From Alphaproteobacteria bacterium (GTDB lineage: Bacteria > Pseudomonadota > Alphaproteobacteria > UBA2966): 54,758 nt of DNA. Shown here piece after piece: positions 27,235-35,110 of this stretch; the stretch's first letter is position 1, and the number at the start of each line of letters is the position of its first letter. The position numbers and the translations under genes are program-made. The DNA is taken from the NCBI GenBank assembly GCA_018654745.1, contig JABILA010000118.1, forward strand, positions 1 through 54,758, read 5' to 3'. The notes beneath the pieces were generated by a model. That model saw nothing but the letters and a program-made list of their open reading frames with translations, was not told the DNA's origin and made no database searches.

Positions 27235-27254
27235 TCTGTTACCTTCTGTTACAA
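27235..27254. promoter_or_regulatory. Decameric direct repeat, candidate response-regulator operator
   Basis: TCTGTTACCT is followed at once by TCTGTTACAA: two copies of TCTGTTAC exactly 10 bases apart, one helical turn. OmpR/PhoB-type regulators bind such head-to-tail half-sites spaced 10-11 bases. The site lies between the divergent gtsA and response-regulator genes, about 65 bases upstream of the latter. Nothing else in the 27070-27319 gap stands out. Confidence 0.5.
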
Positions 27255-27319
27255 ATCGATGAATATCGTCAGTTTTGACACCAACCGGGGGCGTCAAATG
27301 ACAGGACGGAGATCAAAAT

Positions 27320-28042
27320 TTGAGCCGCCACATTCTAGTAGTTGATGACGATGAAGAGACGCTCGAACTTCTGAAGGCTTTTTTGTCCCAGGCTGGATAT
27401 CAGATTTCGGTTGCGCGGAACTCCGAGGAAATGGACCAGGTCATGGCCAAATGGTCCATAGATTTACTGGTTCTTGATTTGATGCTGAAGAACCAGTCCG
27501 GGCTGGATATCTGCCGTGATCTGCGCCAGACCAGTTCAGTTCCTGTCCTGATGTTGACCGCCATGTCTGCCGACCAGGATCGCATCAAGGGGCTGGAACT
27601 GGGGGCCGATGATTACATGATCAAGCCCTACAACCCTGATGTTCTGCTGGCCCGTATCAAGGCCATCCTGAGGCGGATCAGTCGCACGCCTTCCCTGCAA
27701 CACCGATTGCAACGGGGCACCATTCTGTTTTCTGACTGGAAATATGATCTCGCGCGCCAGGAACTGACACGCAAGGATGGCCTGCTTGTTGTGCTGTCAA
27801 ACAGGGAAGCGACTTTGTTGGGTATTTTTCTTGGTGCCCCCTGGATCACCTTGAACCGGGATGAACTTCAGGACACGGTTCAGGCGGATGAAAATATCTC
27901 CGCTGCAAAAGGTCGTGCACCGATTGATGTTCAGATCAGTCGCCTGCGACAAAAACTTGTTGGAGACCCATCCGGGTCAGACCTGATTCGCACCATCCGT
28001 GGTGAAGGTTACATGTTGGCGACAGATGTCGAACGTGAATAG
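27320..28042 (+). CDS. OmpR-family response regulator, probably GltR-like
   Basis: 240 residues from a TTG start at 27320, chosen because GGACGGAG lies eight bases upstream and the receiver begins at once (SRHILVVDDDEET). Phospho-acceptor D53 is in VLDLML and the conserved lysine is K102 (IKPYNP). A winged-helix effector domain follows, ending RTIRGEGYMLATD. It overlaps the kinase gene by 17 bases. Its place beside a gts-type glucose importer parallels the GltR/GtrS system that controls glucose uptake in Pseudomonas, so control of the divergent operon is a strong inference. Confidence 0.9.
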   Translation: MSRHILVVDDDEETLELLKAFLSQAGYQISVARNSEEMDQVMAKWSIDLLVLDLMLKNQSGLDICRDLRQTSSVPVLMLTAMSADQDRIKGLELGADDYMIKPYNPDVLLARIKAILRRISRTPSLQHRLQRGTILFSDWKYDLARQELTRKDGLLVVLSNREATLLGIFLGAPWITLNRDELQDTVQADENISAAKGRAPIDVQISRLRQKLVGDPSGSDLIRTIRGEGYMLATDVERE

Positions 28043-29609
28043 CCAGGATCAAGACAAGACGTTGTGGCGGTTAATCCAACCCAAAAGCATGCTGGCGCGG
28101 CTTTTTTGGCTGTTGGGACTGGGCGTCGTCATCACTAATGGCTTGTTATTGTTTATTTCATGGCAACAGGACCAGCGCCAGGACCGACAGTTCGATGCCT
28201 GGCAAATGGGGTTCGAGCTGTCACCCGTTGTTGATGCCTTCCTTGGACACAAACCTACGCCCGTCGTTCAATTAAGTGACAAGCTTTCCTGGCAAATCAT
28301 GGAACGGGGTGGCAGAACCAGGGCAGAAGTGTTGCAGGCCCAGGGCATGGCGGGATGGCCAGAACAACTGGTTGAACTACCTGTTATCGCCGCGACACCG
28401 AACCAGGACCAAACTTATATTGCAGCCCTTGCCCCGTCTGCGATTGACCTCGAAACCCGGCAAACAGTGTCCGGGCCTGGAACGAATTCGCAGCGTGGCA
28501 AGGTCGCAATCGCAAATACCCTCGCCTGGCTATCCGGGCAAGCCGCGCGAAGTGGCCAACAGGTCAAGTTGGTTCTGGATCGTGATGACAGCAAAATGTT
28601 GATCCTTGAGAGCAATGCTTACTGGCGCGACGAGGGTGCCTTGTCACGCTATGACTTTCTGCTTTATGTGGCCCTGATCATGTTTTTTATGGGCTTGCCC
28701 TTTGCTGCCGGATACATATTCACGCCCATCGACGAATTGCTGAAAGCCCTGCGCGACACCAGAAACGAAACCACGCCTATCAAAGCCGATGGCTGTGAGG
28801 AAGTTTCCGAGATTACATTCGCGGTCAATCATCTGGTTGCTCGAATATCAAAACACATGAGCGACCGATTATCTTTTGTGGCCGCCATTTCTCATGATCT
28901 GGGCGTACCTGCCACACGCTTGCGGCTGCGTGCGGCCCTGATCAAGGATAAAGAGCTTCGCGACCGATTGATTGACGACACAACTGAAATGTCAGCCATG
29001 ATTGCCGACAGCTTGCAATATCTTCGCAATGAGGCAACTGAGGAACCTGCAAGGGTTGTTGATTTTGTTTCTCTGGTCGAAAGCCTGTATCAGGATTATC
29101 TCGATACCGGTGCCGACATATTTATGAACGATGATTTTTCAGGCGAGGCCAGTCAGTCAAAGCCGCAAAGTTATCAAATGACCTATCAAACCGTACATTC
29201 GATGTTTACGGGAACCGAAACAAAGCTGGATTACAAGCAGCACGGTCCCCTGACCCTGACCTGCAAACCCAGGGCCCTGCGCCGGGCATTGGGAAATCTT
29301 GTCGACAACGCCCTGAAATATGGTCAGTCAGCCTTGCTGAAAATCGAGGCTGATGCCTCTTCAGTTTTGGTGACGGTCACCGACCGTGGACCCGGCATCC
29401 CCGAGGCCGAAATGGGTAAGGTCACGCAACCGTTCTACCGACTTGAAAAGTCACGTGGACGTGGGACCGGTGGCACAGGTCTGGGCCTCGCCATTGTTGA
29501 TTCGATCGTCAAGGATCACGACGGGTTTCTGTCAATGGAAAATCTGATGCAGGGCGGAATGCAAGTTACGATCGCGCTGCCAAGGAATGTACCTGCGCCG
29601 GAACAATAA
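28026..29609 (+). CDS. Membrane sensor histidine kinase, probably GtrS-like
   Basis: 527 residues from ATG 28026 (MSNVNSQDQD), inside the end of the regulator gene. Membrane segments at about 25-46 and 210-232 enclose a periplasmic sensor region of about 160 residues. A HAMP-like linker follows, then HisKA with H290 in AAISHDLGVP, and HATPase_c with NLVDNALKYG, DRGPGIP and GTGGTGLGLA. The region around 370-410 carries an unusual insertion before the N-box. It is expected to phosphorylate the overlapping regulator in reply to a periplasmic cue, possibly a sugar or sugar-loaded binding protein. Confidence 0.9.
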   Translation: MSNVNSQDQDKTLWRLIQPKSMLARLFWLLGLGVVITNGLLLFISWQQDQRQDRQFDAWQMGFELSPVVDAFLGHKPTPVVQLSDKLSWQIMERGGRTRAEVLQAQGMAGWPEQLVELPVIAATPNQDQTYIAALAPSAIDLETRQTVSGPGTNSQRGKVAIANTLAWLSGQAARSGQQVKLVLDRDDSKMLILESNAYWRDEGALSRYDFLLYVALIMFFMGLPFAAGYIFTPIDELLKALRDTRNETTPIKADGCEEVSEITFAVNHLVARISKHMSDRLSFVAAISHDLGVPATRLRLRAALIKDKELRDRLIDDTTEMSAMIADSLQYLRNEATEEPARVVDFVSLVESLYQDYLDTGADIFMNDDFSGEASQSKPQSYQMTYQTVHSMFTGTETKLDYKQHGPLTLTCKPRALRRALGNLVDNALKYGQSALLKIEADASSVLVTVTDRGPGIPEAEMGKVTQPFYRLEKSRGRGTGGTGLGLAIVDSIVKDHDGFLSMENLMQGGMQVTIALPRNVPAPEQ

Positions 29610-29624
29610 GACTTCTTGATCGGT

Positions 29625-29930
29625 TCACGCAGTCAGTGCTTCGGCGATCTGTTCCCATTCGTCTTCCAGCGATAGCTGACAAACAGGCTCTCCTGCACGC
29701 CGATACCAGTAAGCCGCGTTGCTGTTGTCTCCTTCAACCCGGTGCAAATAGGCATGAACCCAGCTTCCCGCAGCGCTTTCGTCTGCCTGCGACAGTTCGT
29801 GTGCCTTTTCCCATTCACCTTTGGCCGCGTGCCACAAAGCCAGCAGGATAGCTGGAAGGTCAGACGGCGGCTGCGCATCTGCCACGGAAGCTTTGAAAGA
29901 CTGAAAGTTCATCGTCATCGGCGTTGTCAT
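29625..29930 (-). CDS. Small conserved-looking hypothetical protein (TPR-like helices)
   Basis: 101 residues (or 95 from the second Met at 29912). Helical, with a pattern LPAILLALWHAAKGEWEKAHELSQ ... GSWVHAYLHRVEGDNSNAAYWYRRAG that looks like one and a half tetratricopeptide or Sel1-like repeats. I recall similar short unannotated proteins in many proteobacteria. No signal peptide. It is convergent with the sensor kinase gene, 15 bases apart. Confidence 0.65.
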   Translation of the reverse strand: MTTPMTMNFQSFKASVADAQPPSDLPAILLALWHAAKGEWEKAHELSQADESAAGSWVHAYLHRVEGDNSNAAYWYRRAGEPVCQLSLEDEWEQIAEALTA

Positions 29931-30118
29931 TACTTACGTCCATTTATGTCTGTGTCAGACTAACCACATCGCCATACACCGGCCAGGTTTGACAGATAAT
30001 TCCATGTAAATGTAATTGCCTGTTTTTAGTCGACAAGTTCATAATTTCACTTTCCCCGGTCACAATACTGCCTATTCTGGATGCATCACGCTCTCTGAAT
30101 ATGATCAATGGGGAAAAA

Positions 30119-30694
30119 ATGACTTCAGACAATCAGGTTGATTACGGACCTCTCAAAAACTTTTCAGGTAAATGGGAAGGCCACCAGGGCATCGACATTG
30201 CTCCCGAGCCAGATGGTGAGGAGAATAATCCCTATTATGAAACAATCATCTATGAAGATATCGGCAGCCTCGCCAACGCCGAAGAGCAACAGTTAGCCGC
30301 CGTATACTATCACCAGGTTGTTCGACGCAAATCGAACGACGAAGTTTTTCACAATCAAACCGGTTATTGGATTTGGGATGCGAAGAACGAAACGATCATG
30401 CATTCTTTTGTTATCCCACGTGCCGTCAGTGTCGTCGCAGGAGGAAAATATAACGGCGAAACCGACGCGGATGGACATGCCGTCCTGAACTTGTCGGCTA
30501 AACTTGGAGACCCTGATTGGGGCATTATCCAATCGCCCTTTATGTCAAAAAAGGCTTCTTCGCTCGAATTTCGTCAAAACGTCATCACAGGAAATGACAA
30601 ACTGGTTTATGCCCAAACAACGCTGGTCGATATCTACGGCAAGGTGTTTGAGCACACAGACAATAACGAGCTGAACCGGGTCCAGACGACCTGA
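30119..30694 (+). CDS. Heme-binding beta-barrel (nitrobindin/FABP-like) domain protein
   Basis: 191 residues from ATG 30119, preceded by GGGGAAAA; an ATG 18 bases upstream is less well placed. The family pattern is visible: LKNFSGKWEGHQGID, YETIIYEDIG, AVYYHQVVRRKSND, FHNQTGYWIWD, and a strand-rich C-terminal half. These proteins are cytoplasmic ten-stranded barrels, some of which bind heme through a histidine. Function in this organism is unknown. Monocistronic by context. Confidence 0.75.
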   Translation: MTSDNQVDYGPLKNFSGKWEGHQGIDIAPEPDGEENNPYYETIIYEDIGSLANAEEQQLAAVYYHQVVRRKSNDEVFHNQTGYWIWDAKNETIMHSFVIPRAVSVVAGGKYNGETDADGHAVLNLSAKLGDPDWGIIQSPFMSKKASSLEFRQNVITGNDKLVYAQTTLVDIYGKVFEHTDNNELNRVQTT

Positions 30695-30800
30695 TTTTTT
30701 GTTTCTAAGCCGATAGACGTCTGTTAGTCTTTGTTTGACGCCCTTGTTTTCCAGTCTCGCAGTGTTTTTGCACACAGATGTTGGAGGAAAGCTGTAGTTA

Positions 30801-32288
30801 ATGGCCATAGGGACAAATTTGCGAGCAACTTACTTCCAGGCACCAGCTGCCTTGTTGGCTGTGCTGGTTTGCCTGCCTGCGGTCGGGATCGCGGGCACAC
30901 TGCCGGATACGTCCGCCAACAGGGCGCGTGGTGTTGTCGGTTGCTACCAAACTTCAACCGGAACTTATTGTCCTGGCGGCAGCCGGCAGAGCAGCAGAAG
31001 CCGCCGCACTTCCGAAACACCGGTTTACACACCGCCACCACAACCAGGACCCGACCTCAGGCAATATGGCCAAAGGGTGCTTCGTCGTCTGGCGAATACC
31101 GATATTTCCGGTGCGGGAAGTGGACTTGTGATCTCAGGTAGCAGCAGTTTCTCTACCCTGGCCTCAATTGCCGATGCGGCGCTGCAGTTGGCAATGACCC
31201 TTAAGAACAGATATTATGCCCGTTGGTGGTCTGCAAAAGATAACCTCAACGCCTGGCAGAACATCAGTCGTCAGGTAGACACTGTCGCAGTACCACTTAT
31301 CCGTGCTGAGGCTGAGCACGAAACTGTCCTGCAGGGTGCCCTGAAGGAACTTGATGAAAGAGAAACCCAACAGGAAGCCATGGTGGTTGTACTTGGGGAA
31401 TCACGCGACACTTATGACGAAATGTTCAAGCAGTCGCGAGAAAAGCGCCTTCAGTTTTACCAAACAGCAACCCGGTTGAATGCAGACTTGCCGCCGCCTA
31501 GTGCCTTTGTTCGCGTCCCTGACCCTATTTCGCCATATTACCAAAAATCAAACCCTTCAGTCTCCGTGGGCCATAGTCCACCGGACTATATTGGGCTTCT
31601 GTCTGCCATTGCAAATCCCGACCTTGTTTCGCTCAGCGCCAGGGCCAACGATTCGATCCAGCCTGCAGCGGCTGACGACTATTCCGTACGGCAGCAGTTT
31701 GGAAAAGTTGAATCAACGCTTGAACAGGCGCGGATGGCTAAGGCCCACGCCAGGCTGAGCGAAGAAGATGTCGACCAGGCAGCCCGGAACGCAAATGCGG
31801 GCTTCGAAGTCATGAACAAAATACCAGGCAGGATTGAAAAGCTGCGCGACAGAATTCTTGATACACGTCAGCGCATCGCCCACAAAAAGCTTTCGATGCC
31901 GGAAATAAAACAACTGATCATTCATACGGATGGCAAAGTTATCGCCAAAGCCGTTGAGGCAGCAGCGTGGAGTAGCATCGAAAAACGCATGATCAGGTTT
32001 GCAGAAAAAAGAACTGGCTTGACGGGCGTGGTCGGGCGGGTGAACACGGTGAACACGGTCATGAATGATGCTGCCGAACTGGGCAGGGGTGTGCTGGGGA
32101 TCGTTTCGGAAGTGCCAGCGGCAGTAATTATGGACCCCGAACGTATTCCCGTGCTTCAAGAGGAGCTCTCTCAAATCGTTGGGCAGTTTACACGTCGTTT
32201 ATATGGATCAGTTTCAGGAATACCTTCCTGGGCAGTTACCGTTTTCGAACCATATCTGGAGAAGAGAGTATGGCGGGAACCAGATTGA
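30801..32288 (+). CDS. Large exported protein of unknown function, first of a three-gene run
   Basis: 495 residues, with GGAGGAAAG 12 bases before the ATG. A hydrophobic leader (about residues 12-32) ends near GIAG. The mature start has a close Cys pair (GCYQTSTGTYC), then a Ser/Arg- and Pro-rich linker. The remainder is strongly helical and charged: residues about 150-220 and 290-370 look like coiled coils (TLEQARMAKAHARLSEEDVD, KIPGRIEKLRDRILDTRQR). No known domain was recognised. Probably periplasmic or envelope-associated. The stop overlaps the start of the next gene (TGATG), so the two are translationally coupled. Confidence 0.7.
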   Translation: MAIGTNLRATYFQAPAALLAVLVCLPAVGIAGTLPDTSANRARGVVGCYQTSTGTYCPGGSRQSSRSRRTSETPVYTPPPQPGPDLRQYGQRVLRRLANTDISGAGSGLVISGSSSFSTLASIADAALQLAMTLKNRYYARWWSAKDNLNAWQNISRQVDTVAVPLIRAEAEHETVLQGALKELDERETQQEAMVVVLGESRDTYDEMFKQSREKRLQFYQTATRLNADLPPPSAFVRVPDPISPYYQKSNPSVSVGHSPPDYIGLLSAIANPDLVSLSARANDSIQPAAADDYSVRQQFGKVESTLEQARMAKAHARLSEEDVDQAARNANAGFEVMNKIPGRIEKLRDRILDTRQRIAHKKLSMPEIKQLIIHTDGKVIAKAVEAAAWSSIEKRMIRFAEKRTGLTGVVGRVNTVNTVMNDAAELGRGVLGIVSEVPAAVIMDPERIPVLQEELSQIVGQFTRRLYGSVSGIPSWAVTVFEPYLEKRVWREPD

Positions 32289-32806
32289 TGATGAAGATCA
32301 ACCAAAATCAATTCCGCGTTTATCTCAGCTTGCTCACTGCTGTTGTGGCTTTAATCACAGGCCCGATGCAGACCACTGTTGCGGCACCGGCAGTGATAGA
32401 TATAGCACAAGAACAGGAAGGTAAGTTCGTTGGGCCAGGACTGGCCGGCCTTCGGGTCAGTTCGTCGCTAATTCTTTTCCTCAGCGTTAAGCCGGTAATT
32501 TCCGAATTTTCATATGGCAACAGCCTGAAAGATATTCCCGTGATCGTGCGGTTCTACAACGACAGCTATAAGCCCATTGGCGAAGTCACGGACCATTTAT
32601 CCGAATTGCCCAGAGTGATCATGCACGATCTTGACGGTAATTTGCTGCTGGACAAGTATGCCAGTGTCCACGGCGAACCGGACCCGGCAGCTTTCGTATC
32701 CTGGGATTGGACTGTGCCCTACAACAAGACGCCTGGGCCCGGAATGTATGGGTTGATTCTGAGTTACGAAGGTCGTGAAGTTCACACCAGTTTCGAAATT
32801 CGCTGA
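32288..32806 (+). CDS. Small exported beta-rich protein of unknown function
   Basis: 172 residues from ATG 32288, whose A is the last base of the preceding stop; the in-frame ATG at 32270 would overlap more. A signal peptide (QFRVYLSLLTAVVALITGP, cleavage near VAA) precedes an all-beta domain with FLSVKPVISEFSYGNSLKD, VIVRFYNDSYKPIGEVTD and GMYGLILSYEGREVHTSFEIR, looking like an immunoglobulin-like fold. No family recognised. Coupling to the large coiled-coil gene suggests the products act together in the periplasm. Confidence 0.65.
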   Translation: MMKINQNQFRVYLSLLTAVVALITGPMQTTVAAPAVIDIAQEQEGKFVGPGLAGLRVSSSLILFLSVKPVISEFSYGNSLKDIPVIVRFYNDSYKPIGEVTDHLSELPRVIMHDLDGNLLLDKYASVHGEPDPAAFVSWDWTVPYNKTPGPGMYGLILSYEGREVHTSFEIR

Positions 32807-32832
32807 AACTTTTTTGTTCCAGGAAGCGCACT

Positions 32833-33396
32833 GTGTCCCAACACCCTGCCATTGAATTTCGCTATATCGGTTTCGCCCGTGATTTTCCCGCCAGGGCGGC
32901 TCTTGAACACGTGCTTTGCAGCTTCATCGATGCAAAACGCGACAAAATGCAGGAAAGTGATTTATCTAACGCAATATATGAAGTCGGCATTGCCTTGCTT
33001 GAAGAGACAGATGATCAGGAAGCGGAAAAGGGATCATACCCCAATCGTGATATCTGGCTGCGCTTTGAGCATGATCTCAACGATCTCCTTTGTCTGTCCA
33101 CGGATGCAGTCAAATCAAAGGACGAAATTAACCAGTTCAAAATTGAAATGGTCGAAGGTGGGGAATGGGGAGATGACGAAGAAGACGACGCAATTCCAGG
33201 TCGTTGGGCAAGCGTAAAGTCCTATATTACTTTTGCTTATTCATCAGCCGCCCTGACCTTGCGGTTTTCCCGATCCATGCTGGGTGGCCAGGTAGACTGC
33301 ACCTGTTGGGTTCAATATGCGGAAGGAGACGGTGAAGACGTGAAAATGGCCGCCAATGCTATTGGCTGGACACAAGACCAATCTGCGCCCCAATAA
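32833..33396 (+). CDS. Acidic cytoplasmic protein of unknown function
   Basis: 187 residues from a GTG at 32833 behind AGGAAGCG. No signal peptide. Strongly acidic with an Asp/Glu cluster EGGEWGDDEEDDAIPG; the C-terminal part looks beta-rich (SYITFAYSSAALTLRFSRSMLGG). No recognised domain. The 26-base gap places it in the same transcription unit as the two exported proteins before it, but the lack of a leader means it may be only a co-expressed neighbour. Confidence 0.6.
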   Translation: MSQHPAIEFRYIGFARDFPARAALEHVLCSFIDAKRDKMQESDLSNAIYEVGIALLEETDDQEAEKGSYPNRDIWLRFEHDLNDLLCLSTDAVKSKDEINQFKIEMVEGGEWGDDEEDDAIPGRWASVKSYITFAYSSAALTLRFSRSMLGGQVDCTCWVQYAEGDGEDVKMAANAIGWTQDQSAPQ

Positions 33397-33453
33397 GGAC
33401 GAGAAATGAGAAGCTTCTATTTACCGTAATTAGTGGTGCCCCAGGGGGCAATA

Positions 33454-33684
33454 TCAAACCTTGACGATGGATTTGATCCTTGCACGACGCTCTTTGGCGC
33501 GATGGGCGATCTCATTGTCTTGTTCCTGGATTGCGGTGCGCGCCAGATCAAGAATATTGCCGCCCAAAGACTGATCCAGCAGTTCATTCGGCACCCGGCG
33601 GTTTGAGCTTATTGAGCCGTCTTCATAATGTACATTGAACATCACAAATGCGGCGTTCTTGCCTTTTGGTTTCTTCCTGGCCAT
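33454..33684 (-). CDS. Small basic conserved-type hypothetical protein
   Basis: 76 residues. N terminus KKPKGKNAAF, then a beta-like FVMFNVHYEDGSISSNRRVPNE, then a charged helix to the end (QEQDNEIAHRAKERRARIKS). Basic, no membrane segment. The domain suggests a small nucleic-acid- or ribosome-associated protein, but no family was recognised. Ends 57 bases from the convergent acidic-protein gene. Confidence 0.6.
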   Translation of the reverse strand: MARKKPKGKNAAFVMFNVHYEDGSISSNRRVPNELLDQSLGGNILDLARTAIQEQDNEIAHRAKERRARIKSIVKV

Positions 33685-33770
33685 CGATCTGTCTCCGTTT
33701 TTCCGGAAGGTGACCAGGCAGTCAGACAGACTGGTTTCACAGAATCCGTATTGTATTCAGTCCCGGGTTA

Positions 33771-33956
33771 CTAGCTTTGAGTCACCTGAATCCTGGCAGC
33801 GGCGCCGTGGCGGCCTTTGATCAGGCTCTCAGCGTGTTTGATCATCTTTTGGCCTTCCTGGCCTTTGATGACAAACGCATGTTGCCCGCCGGATTGGGTA
33901 CATGTCACAAAATGTTGCAAACCATATCTGGTCAGAAAGTTTTCTTCGGTATTCAT
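33771..33956 (-). CDS. Small hypothetical protein
   Basis: 61 residues from ATG 33956, chosen because AAGGAAA lies eight bases upstream; the frame is open to 34064 but without a ribosome site. The sequence NFLTRYGLQHFVTCTQSGGQHAFVIKG has an alternating pattern, followed by a helix. No recognised domain. It is upstream of the 76-residue gene on the same strand with an 86-base gap. Confidence 0.5.
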   Translation of the reverse strand: MNTEENFLTRYGLQHFVTCTQSGGQHAFVIKGQEGQKMIKHAESLIKGRHGAAARIQVTQS

Positions 33957-34168
33957 AATATTTCCTTGAAATTCAGAGCGATAATGCATGCCATCCTCGG
34001 TCAAGCCGGGTACATGCATTCGCTGTATTGTTTGATGTCGCCGGGAAGCCAGGCCAAAAGGCACGCAGGCTCAGTCGTCAGACGATAGTGTCGCAGCACT
34101 ATCACTCGGCTTGGGGTAACTATGGGATCAAATGATCCTGAATTCTATTGTGTCGTCAGCAAGTCGCA

Positions 34169-34195
34169 ATCGCCCCCAACTATGTTGAGGGCGAT
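34169..34195 (-). terminator. Hairpin downstream of the cold-shock gene
   Basis: On the minus strand ATCGCCCTCAAC and GTTGGGGGCGAT form a 12-pair stem (one G-U) around ATA. It lies 11 bases after the cold-shock stop. The T-run expected for a classical terminator is absent, so it may instead stabilise the 3' end. Confidence 0.45.
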
Positions 34196-34206
34196 GCAGA
34201 GATTAT

Positions 34207-34416
34207 TCAGTCAATAATCTTCAGGTCTTCTGCGGAAGCTTTTCCGTTTTGACCAGCTTGAAGTTCAAAAGAAACTTTTTGACCTTCATTGAGCGTGCTC
34301 AAACCGGCGCGCTCGACAGCCGAAATGTGAACAAATGCGTCATTTGAGCCGTCAGCTTGCTCGATAAAACCAAAACCCTTGCTCGGGTTGAACCATTTAA
34401 CAGTACCAGTAGCCAT
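34207..34416 (-). CDS. Cold-shock protein (CspA family)
   Basis: 69 residues: a single cold-shock OB-fold with RNP1 KGFGFIE (from residue 13) and RNP2 DAFVHIS. It acts as a cytoplasmic single-stranded nucleic acid chaperone. The family's usual length is about 70, so it is complete. The 5' side is a long gene-free stretch, consistent with the long regulatory leader typical of csp mRNAs. Confidence 0.96.
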   Translation of the reverse strand: MATGTVKWFNPSKGFGFIEQADGSNDAFVHISAVERAGLSTLNEGQKVSFELQAGQNGKASAEDLKIID

Positions 34417-35110
34417 TAGTTATTTCCTTATAACAGGCGTCACAATACCGCCCCCACACAATGCGGTAGGCGGCCTTTTTTACGATCACAATGTCAGGGA
34501 TAACTAAGCTAAGCGGCGTACCGACTATCCAGGCAAGCCAAAACAAATGTAAAACGTGTAGCCACATATGGGGTGCACACGTCAAATGTCAATAGATAAA
34601 TCAAGACCACAGGCAGAACAGCTACACTTGTTCAGCTCACTTTTGATCCTGAGCGTCATTGGTACTAGTCTGGTTTTACTATCAACCGACAGGGATATAC
34701 ATAATTTATATAAATATTACGAAAGTAAATATTACAAAGAATTTGTCTTAATATAGTAGTTTGCAAATATATATTAGCAACAAATTATTTCAATTTTAAA
34801 TTCTGATTCTTGTTGTATTTTATATTATTTAGTGTATATATGCCTTCTGGAAATAAAAATACCTTTCTTTCTTATATTTTTCTTCTTGAATACTGATCGA
34901 TTGCTCCGCATTTAGGCGGACGCTGTCTTGCGGTCCTGCGCCGCCATCAATACGCCATTCCGGTCCTGCCGGATCCGTATTGCCACTGATCGTCCACGCT
35001 GACTCGATTGTTTTCTCCCTGCCCTTGCGAATAGTTCCGCCGGGTAAGGCAGTCTGCGATGCCGTCGAGATATCGTTGCCGGTTCCCTGTTTTGATTAAA
35101 GGAGACCCCT
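34417..35110. other. Gene-poor, partly AT-rich stretch
   Basis: The left part (34417 to about 34600) is presumably the leader and promoter of the cold-shock gene. A 62-codon plus-strand frame at 34568-34756 with one hydrophobic segment exists but has no ribosome site and AT-driven codon use, so I do not call it. About 34690-34890 is very AT-rich with long A/T runs. From about 34910 base composition returns to that of neighbours, without a credible frame, up to TTAAAGGAG just before the gene at 35111. Confidence 0.5.

Noticed and set aside
34568..34756. 62-codon plus-strand frame with one hydrophobic segment
   Set aside because: No ribosome site, overlaps the expected cold-shock promoter, and amino acid content is driven by the AT-rich tract.
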